From: Thermoplasmata archaeon
Lineage (GTDB): Archaea; Thermoplasmatota; Thermoplasmata; Lutacidiplasmatales; UBA184
Assembly: GCA_027306505.1 (NCBI GenBank)
Contig: DAHUZP010000026.1
Span: 165,103 to 229,102 of the forward strand
DNA: 64,000 nt
Reading direction: 5' to 3'
Below, in pieces: positions 34,819-42,161 of the stretch. A model generated the notes under the pieces. That model was not told the origin of the DNA and searched no databases. It saw only the letters and a program-made list of their open reading frames with translations. The position numbers and the translations under genes are program-made. The first letter of the stretch is position 1, and every line of letters starts with the position of its first letter.

Positions 34819-37800
34819 TCAGCTCGGGGGACCGGAGGAGGGCTCGGACCACTCGTCCGCCCCGGCGGGTGGGGACTTGGCCTGCATCGCCCTCCGCTGC
34901 CGCTCGGTCAGGTAAGGCCCTGGGGCGGGCATCGGGGCTCGGGGGCCCGGCATCGCCACAGGGGACGGAGGGGGCGGCGCAGGAGGGGCCGAAGGCGCGG
35001 GCCCAGGCGGCGGCGCCGCGGGGAAGGGAGGGAAGGCGGGGTCGAAGGCCCCCTGCGGCGGCGGAGCCATGGGTACCGCGGCGTAGGCGGGAGGAGCGGT
35101 CGGGGGCGGCTGCGGAGGCCAGGGGTTCGCCGGGTCGGGCGCACCGTAGGCGGGGGGGGCGTCGGGGGCACCTGGGCCGGGGGCCATCATGGGGAACGGG
35201 GTCGGCCCCTGTCCTGGGGCACCCCCGACCACGGCTCCGGGGTCCGGGGGCCCCGGCGGGTCCCAAGCCTCCAGGGGGGCCACGTTCGCTCCCTCGGCGG
35301 ACGGCGGAGCGCCGTCCTCCCGGGCTCGTCGGCGGCGCGAGCGATAGAGCCCGCGCTCGACGACCCAAAGGAGCACGCCGAGGAGCAGCACGGCCGAGGC
35401 CGCCACCTCGAGGTCCGCGACGTTCCCGGCCATGGGGACCCCGACGACGCTCGAGAGGACCGAGCCGAGGTAGTAGGCCCCGCCCAGCCCCACGCCAACG
35501 CCGAGGAGCAGGAAGACCCCGGCGAAGGCCACGAGGGGGCGCAGGGAGCGGACCGCCTCCCGCTCATGCTCGGAGAGCGGCCGACGGCGCCGGGCGAGGG
35601 CACGGAGGGCCTCCACGATGGGGATCACGGGGAGGATCAGCAGCAGGGCGACGAGCAGGTAGAAGGTGGGCCCGAGCGTGAGGGCGAAGGGCGAACCGCC
35701 GAGGGGCAGGACCACGGGGCCGTCCACGCTCGGCGACCCGGGGCTGGTCACCGTCCCGTTGATGATGCTCTGTCCGACGAAGGTGGTGGTACCGCCCTGG
35801 CTCTCCAGGACGCCGTTCTCCCATATCGAGCCGGTGAGGTTCGCGGAGGAGCTGAACGTGACCGTGTCGTCCGGGAGCACGATGGGCCCGTGCAGGTCGA
35901 GCCCACCCGCGTTGAGGTCGCCGTTCACCACCATGTAGGTCCCGAACTGGCTGCCTCCGTTCAGCACCACCGAGCCGAGCGTGCTGGAGGCCCCCTGGAC
36001 CCGAGCGGCGCCGTTCACGGTGGTGGTCCCCTCGATCCGGCTGCTGCCCACGACGAAGTACCCCGAGCTGTTCGCGATGACCGATCCCTCCGAGACCGTG
36101 GAGCCGTTCAGCTGGACCGTCCCCGTGAGCCGGAACTCTCCCCAGTGGAGGGAGAAGTTACCCGCGACGGAGAGGCCCGATAGAGAGGTGTGCCCCTGGG
36201 TCAGGACCGGTCCCAGGAAGTCCGCGGTGCCCGAGAGCGCGATCTCCCCACGGGAGGTGACCCAGCCGTTGAGGGCCATGGAGCCCCCGATGACGACGGA
36301 GGTGGAGGTGAGCACCGCGCTCCCCGAGATCGTGACGTCCCCGGAGGTGTTCACGTTGCCGATGATGTGGGCGGCCGTCGCGAGCTGGATGTTGCCGGTG
36401 AGCTCGAGCAGCGTGCCCGGGGAGGTGGTGAGCGTGGAGTCGCCGTTCACGACGACGGTCCCGGTCATGACCATGTTGCCGGTGATGACGGAGTCTCCCA
36501 CCTCGCGGAAGTCGGAGCTCCCGATCGAGAGGTCGCCCTGGAGCGAGATGTTTCCGACCACGAGGCTCGTGCCCGTCGCGTTCACCGAGCCTCCCTGGGC
36601 GCTCAGGGCGAAGGTGCCCGAGAGCGTCATGCCCGGGAACTGGGCGAGGCCGCTCGTGGTGACGGCCCCGGTGAAGTCGGTCCCCCCGGTCACGGAGGTG
36701 TTCCCCTGCGAGTCCACGGTCCCGTGGATCGTGAGCCCGACCGGGAACGTGGCCGAGCCCAGGTCGAAGGTCGAGGTCCCGTTCGCGAAGACGACCCCCT
36801 GGGTCATGACGGTCCCGACGACGGTGGAGACCGAGCCCATGTGGATCGTGCCGGTCATGTGGAAGGCCCCGCCGCCGCTCGTGTCCAGGTAGCCGTCGCC
36901 TGAGAGGGTGACGGGACCGGAGAGGTCCGCGTCCCCCACGATCGCGGAGCTGCCGACCTCCGAGAACGAGGAAGAGGTGACCGAAAGGAGGCCCGAGAGC
37001 GTGACGTTGCCCTGGACCCAGCTCGTCCCGGTCTCGGTCACGGATCCGGGGGCCGGAAGGGTGAACGTTCCCACCAGCACCGCTCCTGGGAACCGGGAGA
37101 CTCCGCTCGTTGCGACCGATCCCTGGAAGAGGGTCGTCCCCAGGACGGTCACGTTCCCCTGGGCGCTCACGTCACCGTGGACGCTGAGGCCCGGAGGGAA
37201 GGAGGCGGTCGTCGCGGTGAAGGTGGAGGTGCCGTTCGCATAGACCGTGCCCCGGGTCATCACGCTCCCGATGACGCGGGAGGTGAACGTGGTCCCCTGG
37301 GCACCCATGAGGATCGTCGAGTCCAGGTGAAGCGCGCCGGAGGGCCCCGTCGCGATCACGGCGTTCCCCGAGATGGTCGAGGGTCCGGTGATGTCCATGT
37401 TCCCCGTGATCGTGGTCGCCCCGTCCTCCTGGAAGAGCCCGATGCCGATGGAGAGGACCCCCACCAGGCTCACGTTCCCTTCCACCCAGGAGGTCCCGCT
37501 CGCGCTCACCGCGCCCGGGGCGGCGAGGTCGAAGTCCCCCACGAGGGTCGTGCCGGGGAAGTGTGCGACCCCCGTGGTCGCGACCGAGCCGGAGAAGACC
37601 GAGGAGCCGAGGACGGTCACGTTCCCCGAGGTCCAGGCGGTGCCGTGGACCGTGAGCCCGGGCGGGAAGTGGACCTGGGTCGAGCTGAAGTCGGCGCTCC
37701 CGTTGGAGAAGGAGGTCCCCTGCGTGAACACGCTCCCGACGACCTGGGAGGTCCATCCCCCGGAGGAGGTGACCCCCATCTGAACGGTGTTCGTGAGGTG

Positions 37801-39543
37801 GAAGTAGGCCCCGGGGGCGGTCGCGATGATCGAGGTCCCGTTGACCGATATCGTGCCGGTCGACTGCACGGTGCCGGTGATCGTGGTGTTCCCGACCGTG
37901 CTGTACCCCGTGGTCGTGACCGTGGTCCGTCCCACGCCCAGGGTCGTCCCGGAGAGGGCGGTCGTACCCTGGCCCAGGAAGGAGCCTCCCAAGAGCGAGA
38001 GCGTGCCGGTCACGTACGCGCTGGGCAGGGAGATGTCCCCCGAGGTGGAGACGTTCCCGACGAACAGCGTGCTCCCGGTGGTCGAGACGTAGCCTTGGGT
38101 GTACATCGTCCCCAGGACGCTCACCGTGCCGGTGACGACGTTCGTGGAAGGCCCCTGGTCGAGGGTGCCCAGGATGTTCAGCGTCCCCGACGAGGCGGAG
38201 AGCCCCTGGATCTGGGCGACGTTGTCGATGTCGATGGTACCGGTGTTGGTGATGTTCTGGCCGGGATAGCTCGTGATGTTGACCGAGGTGCCGATGGTGA
38301 GGTTGTTCCGGAAGACCTGGAACCCGGCCGCGTCGATCTGCCCGGTGATGTTGAGACCGCCGTCGTTGTAGAAGGTCCCTCCGTTGTCGGCGTTCTGCAC
38401 CGCCTGGAAAGCACCGGCGACGGTCACGTTCGCCGCGTTCAAGTGCTCGCCCTGGGAGACCGTCACGTGACCCGCCGTGACCACCATCGCCGGCCAGGTC
38501 GCTCCCGGAGCGACGGTGAGCGAAGGCGACCCGCCGCCCGGCGTGAGGGAGAGGTTCCCGCCCTGGGGGATGGTCACGTCCATCCTCGTGTCGGGCATGG
38601 TCGCGGTCACGCCCGCTCCTCCCGAGGTGGTGGTGCCGGTGATCGAGAAGTGGGTGTTCGCCCCCCAGGTGATGGAGGCCGAGGAGGCCGAGACGCCGAA
38701 GGGAGGCGTGAACGTGGAACCGGGCGAGACCGTGACCGGGCAGACGAGGATGATGTTGCAGTTGAGGGTGACCGAGCCGGTCGAGTTCCCGAAGTTCGTG
38801 ACGACGATGTTCCCGCCGCTGTTGAGATTGTTGTTGCCCGATGGGTAGCTGTAGATGCCCCCCGCCTGGACCGCGTCGATGGTGAGGGTGGTCCCACCGT
38901 TCATCGCCATGAGGAGCGAGCCTCCCGTGCCCGAGTTGCCCAGCGCGAGGTTCCCCTGCATGAGGGCGAGCGCGGTGGGCACCGAGGGGGTGGGGTCCAC
39001 CCACAGGCTCGATCCCCCGTGCGTCGCGAAGAGGGTGCCCCCCGGGGTCGTCGGCACGATCGACATGGTCCCAGAGGTCACCGTGGGCCCGTAGTCCGCC
39101 CATCCCTGGGTCTGGGTCCATCCCTGGGTCGACGTTTGACCGACGATGTGCACGTACCCGGAGAGGTAGTTGGAGCTCGAGGTCAGCGACCCGTTGATGT
39201 GCGCTGACCCGTTGATCTCGGTCGTCGGCGGCCCCGTCAGGAACGGCTGCGGGAGCTGCTCCGGAGCTGGGGAAGGGGTCCGCGCGGGTCCCCCCGTGCC
39301 CGTCGGGAACGGGATGCCGCCGGAGGCCGAGCCCCCGTGCGAGCCGGGCACAGGGGCTGAGACCGGTCCTCCGGATGCTCCACCGGTGGACCCGGCGAGG
39401 AGGGCCGCCCCGCCCGGCAGGGAGGGGCCCCCGGCGAGGGCCCATGAGGTCCCCAGCCCCAGGAGGAGCGGGAGGAGGAAGCTCGCGGCGACGAGGAACG
39501 TCGCTACGGCCCGCAAGGGCTTCTCGGGTCTAGTGGAGGACAA
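34819..39543 (-). CDS. giant repeat-rich surface protein with membrane anchor
   Basis: 1574 residues. A signal peptide (FLVAASFLLPLLLGLGTSWALA) precedes about 1230 residues of Gly/Thr/Ser/Val-rich short repeats (GNVTVLGSSVFSGSV, GSVMTRGTVYANGTSTF and similar). This is a right-handed beta-helix look, as in polymer-forming bactofilin-like or adhesin proteins, with many N-x-S/T sites. Three transmembrane helices follow near 1280-1305, 1333-1358 and 1378-1399, then a 170-residue Pro/Ala/Gly-rich cytoplasmic tail. It is probably a cell-surface stalk or sheath protein. A TATA-like element lies near 39600-39610. Confidence 0.75.
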   Translation of the reverse strand: MSSTRPEKPLRAVATFLVAASFLLPLLLGLGTSWALAGGPSLPGGAALLAGSTGGASGGPVSAPVPGSHGGSASGGIPFPTGTGGPARTPSPAPEQLPQPFLTGPPTTEINGSAHINGSLTSSSNYLSGYVHIVGQTSTQGWTQTQGWADYGPTVTSGTMSIVPTTPGGTLFATHGGSSLWVDPTPSVPTALALMQGNLALGNSGTGGSLLMAMNGGTTLTIDAVQAGGIYSYPSGNNNLNSGGNIVVTNFGNSTGSVTLNCNIILVCPVTVSPGSTFTPPFGVSASSASITWGANTHFSITGTTTSGGAGVTATMPDTRMDVTIPQGGNLSLTPGGGSPSLTVAPGATWPAMVVTAGHVTVSQGEHLNAANVTVAGAFQAVQNADNGGTFYNDGGLNITGQIDAAGFQVFRNNLTIGTSVNITSYPGQNITNTGTIDIDNVAQIQGLSASSGTLNILGTLDQGPSTNVVTGTVSVLGTMYTQGYVSTTGSTLFVGNVSTSGDISLPSAYVTGTLSLLGGSFLGQGTTALSGTTLGVGRTTVTTTGYSTVGNTTITGTVQSTGTISVNGTSIIATAPGAYFHLTNTVQMGVTSSGGWTSQVVGSVFTQGTSFSNGSADFSSTQVHFPPGLTVHGTAWTSGNVTVLGSSVFSGSVATTGVAHFPGTTLVGDFDLAAPGAVSASGTSWVEGNVSLVGVLSIGIGLFQEDGATTITGNMDITGPSTISGNAVIATGPSGALHLDSTILMGAQGTTFTSRVIGSVMTRGTVYANGTSTFTATTASFPPGLSVHGDVSAQGNVTVLGTTLFQGSVATSGVSRFPGAVLVGTFTLPAPGSVTETGTSWVQGNVTLSGLLSVTSSSFSEVGSSAIVGDADLSGPVTLSGDGYLDTSGGGAFHMTGTIHMGSVSTVVGTVMTQGVVFANGTSTFDLGSATFPVGLTIHGTVDSQGNTSVTGGTDFTGAVTTSGLAQFPGMTLSGTFALSAQGGSVNATGTSLVVGNISLQGDLSIGSSDFREVGDSVITGNMVMTGTVVVNGDSTLTTSPGTLLELTGNIQLATAAHIIGNVNTSGDVTISGSAVLTSTSVVIGGSMALNGWVTSRGEIALSGTADFLGPVLTQGHTSLSGLSVAGNFSLHWGEFRLTGTVQLNGSTVSEGSVIANSSGYFVVGSSRIEGTTTVNGAARVQGASSTLGSVVLNGGSQFGTYMVVNGDLNAGGLDLHGPIVLPDDTVTFSSSANLTGSIWENGVLESQGGTTTFVGQSIINGTVTSPGSPSVDGPVVLPLGGSPFALTLGPTFYLLVALLLILPVIPIVEALRALARRRRPLSEHEREAVRSLRPLVAFAGVFLLLGVGVGLGGAYYLGSVLSSVVGVPMAGNVADLEVAASAVLLLGVLLWVVERGLYRSRRRRAREDGAPPSAEGANVAPLEAWDPPGPPDPGAVVGGAPGQGPTPFPMMAPGPGAPDAPPAYGAPDPANPWPPQPPPTAPPAYAAVPMAPPPQGAFDPAFPPFPAAPPPGPAPSAPPAPPPPSPVAMPGPRAPMPAPGPYLTERQRRAMQAKSPPAGADEWSEPSSGPPS
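36719..37682 (-). repeat. three long imperfect repeats in the surface protein gene
   Basis: The motif F-P-x-G-L-x-x-H-G marks equivalent points near 37660, 37187 and 36737, so the coding unit repeats every about 450-475 bp (150-158 residues). Each unit runs through 'NGTSTF', 'GNVTVLG', 'SGxxxFPG' and 'TGTSWVxGN'. Divergence at the protein level is moderate, pointing to old tandem duplication. Confidence 0.6.
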
Positions 39544-39654
39544 GGGGGACCTGGGTGGAGCGGCGGCGGGCCCTCACGTCTACCGAGAGGGGCTCGGGTC
39601 GTTTATGAAGGCTGGCCTGGGAGGAAGTCCCTCCTCGGAGAGCTCCTCGGTGGG

Positions 39655-39664
39655 TTCAAAAAGG
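39655..39664 (+). promoter_or_regulatory. TATA-like element of the small membrane protein gene
   Basis: TTCAAAAAGG, centred 26 nt before the ATG at 39685, predicts a leaderless transcript. Confidence 0.4.
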
Positions 39665-39684
39665 ACCCCAGGGTCCGGCGGTGG

Positions 39685-39963
39685 ATGTCGACAGGCGCTC
39701 GTCGGGCGGGCGCATCCCGAGCGGGCCCTCGGGTGAAGCTCCCGCTCTGGCTCAAGCTCACCGAGTCGCTGACGCTGCTGGCGACGCTCCTGCTCCTCGT
39801 TCTGTCGGTGATGAGCGGCAGCCGCGGCCAGCTGGACCTCTCGAACGCGCTCGCGATGGCCTCCCTGCTTCCGATGGCGACCTTCGCGTTGGTGAGCCTT
39901 TCCCAGGAGCGGGCCCTCGCCAAGAAGACCCTGCGCCCCGCCGGCACCTCGGGCCCTCCGTAG
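39685..39963 (+). CDS. small two-helix membrane protein
   Basis: 92 residues. A basic N-terminus (RRAGASRAGPRVK) precedes two transmembrane helices (LTLLATLLLLVLSVMSG and ALAMASLLPMATFALVSL) and a short basic tail. Function unknown. The ATG is placed exactly where a leaderless transcript would start. It is divergent from the giant surface protein, with which it shares a 140-bp gap. Confidence 0.5.
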   Translation: MSTGARRAGASRAGPRVKLPLWLKLTESLTLLATLLLLVLSVMSGSRGQLDLSNALAMASLLPMATFALVSLSQERALAKKTLRPAGTSGPP

Positions 39964-39970
39964 AGGGCCG

Positions 39971-39988
39971 ACGCTCACCGCGGAGCGT
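39971..39988. terminator. hairpin between convergent genes
   Basis: ACGCTC, loop ACCGCG, GAGCGT: perfect 6-bp stem 8 nt after the small membrane protein gene, which converges on TFB. Confidence 0.4.
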
Positions 39989-40056
39989 AGACGCGACGGG
40001 GCGATGGTCCAGAGCTCCCCGGCCGAGGGGGGGCAGGTGTGGGGCGGGCCGTCCGT

Positions 40057-41133
40057 TCAGCTCGGCACGTCGAGGAGGGACTTCTCGTCCGTCGGCTGCG
40101 CCGCCGAGGCTCCCCCGGCCGGTGGGGCCCGGGAGCCGGGCCGGGCACCTGGGGAGGGTAGACGGAGGAACGCGACCACGCTGGGGACCCGGTTGCGGAG
40201 CGAGACGCTGGTGACGCCGAGCGCCTTCGCGATCCGGTCCTGGCTGTAGCGCCATCCCCCTTCCTGCGCGGCGACGTAGGCGACGGTGCCCAGCAACGTC
40301 GCGGGCATGACCCCGCTCGACTGGTAGCCGCCCTTGTCGAGCCGCTCCAGGTACTCCCGCACCTTCGCGCGGAGCTCCCGCGGGAACTCGAGGTCCTCCG
40401 CGAGCTTGGGCAGCAGGTCCAGCGGGTTCACCGGACGGACCTTCACCTTGAGGTCCCGGATGAGGTGGATCGAGACCGTCGCGATCACGCTACGGGGAGC
40501 CTCGGAGTGCGAGGCGACCACGCGCAGCGTCCTCGGGACGCCGTGGACCCGGCAGGCCACGTAGACGCAGGCCGCGACGAGCGAAGCGATCCGCAGGCCG
40601 CGCATCCCGCGCCGGGCGAGCGACTCGCGGTAGAGCCGAACGGCCGTCTCCTCGACGGTCCGGGGAAGTCCCAGGGCCTCGGTCAGCCGCTTGAGCTGGG
40701 GCAGCGCGGTCTCGAGGTTCCTCTCCCCGCTGTCGCCCCGGCCCTGACGCCGGTCGACCAGCCGAAGGCGTGCGAACTCCATCTTGCGCCGGTGGGAAAG
40801 GGGGCTCGGGATGTTCCCGCGGGTGAGCGGGCCGATCCGGGTGCGCAGCCCCTTGTCGGGCAGCAGCACCGTGGTCGCGCGGCCGTGCGTCCCCGGTCCG
40901 TAGCGGCTCGCGTCGTCGCTGTGGCCCAACGGTTCCTGGACCACCGCCTCGCCCTCGCGGTTCACAAGGCCGCACTCCTGGCAGACCAGGTCCGCGGTCG
41001 CCTCGTCGCGGAAGAGCCGGGTGCTCCCGCAGCTCTTGCATCGCTCGTAGCCATCGGTGGGAGAGCGCTCCCGACGCATGCCCGACGGCACGTCCCCGTG
41101 CCGCTCTCTTGAGGTGGAATTAGAAGGTGACAT
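40057..41133 (-). CDS. tfb: transcription initiation factor TFB
   Basis: 358 residues. An N-terminal zinc ribbon (C32, C35, C51, C54: CKSCG and CQECG) leads to the B-finger region, then two cyclin-like repeats: LKRLTEALGLPRTVEETAVR with GLRIASLVAACVYVACR, and LDLLPKLAEDLEFPRELRAK with GVMPATLLGTVAYVAA, ending in a helix-turn-helix (YSQDRIAKALGVTSVSLRNR) that reads the BRE. It recruits RNA polymerase to TATA-TBP. The C-terminal 40 residues are Pro/Ala-rich. Several TFB copies are usual in some archaea; whether this is the general one is unknown. Confidence 0.93.
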   Translation of the reverse strand: MSPSNSTSRERHGDVPSGMRRERSPTDGYERCKSCGSTRLFRDEATADLVCQECGLVNREGEAVVQEPLGHSDDASRYGPGTHGRATTVLLPDKGLRTRIGPLTRGNIPSPLSHRRKMEFARLRLVDRRQGRGDSGERNLETALPQLKRLTEALGLPRTVEETAVRLYRESLARRGMRGLRIASLVAACVYVACRVHGVPRTLRVVASHSEAPRSVIATVSIHLIRDLKVKVRPVNPLDLLPKLAEDLEFPRELRAKVREYLERLDKGGYQSSGVMPATLLGTVAYVAAQEGGWRYSQDRIAKALGVTSVSLRNRVPSVVAFLRLPSPGARPGSRAPPAGGASAAQPTDEKSLLDVPS

Positions 41134-41418
41134 GGTCCATCACTTAGGGTTCCCAACTATTTATTCGACATACTCATATTTAAGCTGTGCCGTGGGGGCC
41201 GTGAGAGGTCGTAGCACTGTGGGGTATAGCGTTTTCTCGCAACCGGTCGGGTCCGACACGCACGGACCCCCATGGTCGCCGACCCTACCATCATGGGCCC
41301 AAAACCATGGTGTTGGACTTTGTGTCGGTATCGGTGGCACATTCAACAACCAGCAAGGCTTTGAATGTTCCCTTTGAGAACCCCATCATGATAGTGCGTC
41401 CCGAGGCTCAGGGAGATC
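41134..41418. other. AT-richer divergent region between TFB and a membrane protein
   Basis: 285 bp of clearly lower G+C than the surroundings. It contains the TFB promoter (41177-41184) and, at 41245-41284, a two-tier inverted repeat: GGTCGG pairs with CCGACC around GTCCG, loop ACACGCA, CGGAC. Another imperfect repeat, ACCAT...ATGGT, follows near 41286-41310. No convincing ORF is present. A small RNA or a binding region is possible. Confidence 0.45.
41177..41184 (-). promoter_or_regulatory. TATA box of TFB
   Basis: On the minus strand CTTAAATA, a near-consensus archaeal TATA box, about 47 nt before the ATG and so predicting a leader of about 20 nt. The sequence is symmetric enough to act toward the plus strand too. 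Confidence 0.6.
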
Positions 41419-41862
41419 ATGTCCGCGGAGACCTCCCTCCCCGAACCGGGACCGAGCATGGGAATGTACGCCCTCCAGGTCGCGACGATTTACGCTTTCG
41501 GCGCGTTCGCCCTGCTCGCCGGGGTCGCGATCCTGTTGCAGTATCTCTCCCTCGTGGTGAGCTTGAGCTGGGGGGAGTCACTCGCCCAGGCGAGCTCGGG
41601 GGTGATGGTGGATTCGCATGCCTGCCTCCTGGGTTTCCTGGTCCTGGGGACGGTCCGTTGGAACTTCGGAGGGATGGCCTCGCTGCGCCACGCCCGGGAC
41701 CAGCGCTCCGAGCACCACGCCGTGCCGGTCAAGCTTCCCCGCCACCCTCCCAGAGAAGTGGGGCGCACCTGTGAGGTGAAGCTCAACCCCTACTTTCCCG
41801 ACAACTGGCGACGGACGCCCTTCGGTACGCGGGCAGCGAGCTCTTTCTCTCTTCGCGGGTAG
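41419..41862 (+). CDS. membrane protein with two helices
   Basis: 147 residues. Two hydrophobic stretches (MYALQVATIYAFGAFALLAGVAIL and SGVMVDSHACLLGFLVLG) are followed by a basic soluble tail with NPYFPDNWRRTPFGTR. GGGAG lies a few bases before the ATG, and a 7-bp hairpin follows the stop. Function not recognised. Confidence 0.5.
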   Translation: MSAETSLPEPGPSMGMYALQVATIYAFGAFALLAGVAILLQYLSLVVSLSWGESLAQASSGVMVDSHACLLGFLVLGTVRWNFGGMASLRHARDQRSEHHAVPVKLPRHPPREVGRTCEVKLNPYFPDNWRRTPFGTRAASSFSLRG

Positions 41863-41876
41863 GGGTAGCGGACAGA

Positions 41877-41896
41877 GGGCAGGTGTGACCCTGCCC
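41877..41896 (+). terminator. hairpin after the membrane protein gene
   Basis: GGGCAGG, loop TGTGAC, CCTGCCC: a perfect 7-bp stem 14 nt after the stop at 41862. Confidence 0.45.
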
Positions 41897-42057
41897 CCCG
41901 GAAGGCCCCTCGGCGGTCCGGAACAACCGTAATCGCCGGGCCGGCGCCGGGGCCTTCTGCAACCGCCTCCGCGGGAGTGACATGGTCAAGCCCCTACTTA
42001 TGCGCATCCCACGGCCGGGGGGACTTCGCACCAGGGACACGCGCGGCCCCCCCATTC

Positions 42058-42070
42058 TTGCGCAAAAATC
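42058..42070 (+). repeat. copy 1 of TTGCGCAAAAATC
   Basis: Identical over 13 bases to a second copy at 44641-44653, in the same orientation, on the other side of the MalT-like regulator gene. The core TTGCGCAA is palindromic. It may be an operator or a footprint of insertion. Confidence 0.5.
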
Positions 42071-42161
42071 TGACCTAGGAGGATGGGGCAGGAGCGCGCA
42101 CAGGTCCACGAGGAGGTGCCTCGATGGACCCGACCGTTCCGCCGGATGCTTGGCCGTAGAC

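Larger units (their letters stand above)
41863..42161. other. non-coding gap after the membrane protein gene
   Basis: About 300 bp. It holds the hairpin at 41877-41896, a TATA-like CTACTTATG at 41993-42001 on the plus strand and one copy of TTGCGCAAAAATC at 42058. ORFs starting here on the plus strand run antisense into the regulator gene and look non-coding. Confidence 0.45.

Noticed and set aside
35000..39200. Long plus-strand frames opposite the giant surface protein
   Set aside because: They come from codon bias of the Thr/Gly/Val-rich repeats on the other strand and show no family features, signal peptides or ribosome-binding sites.
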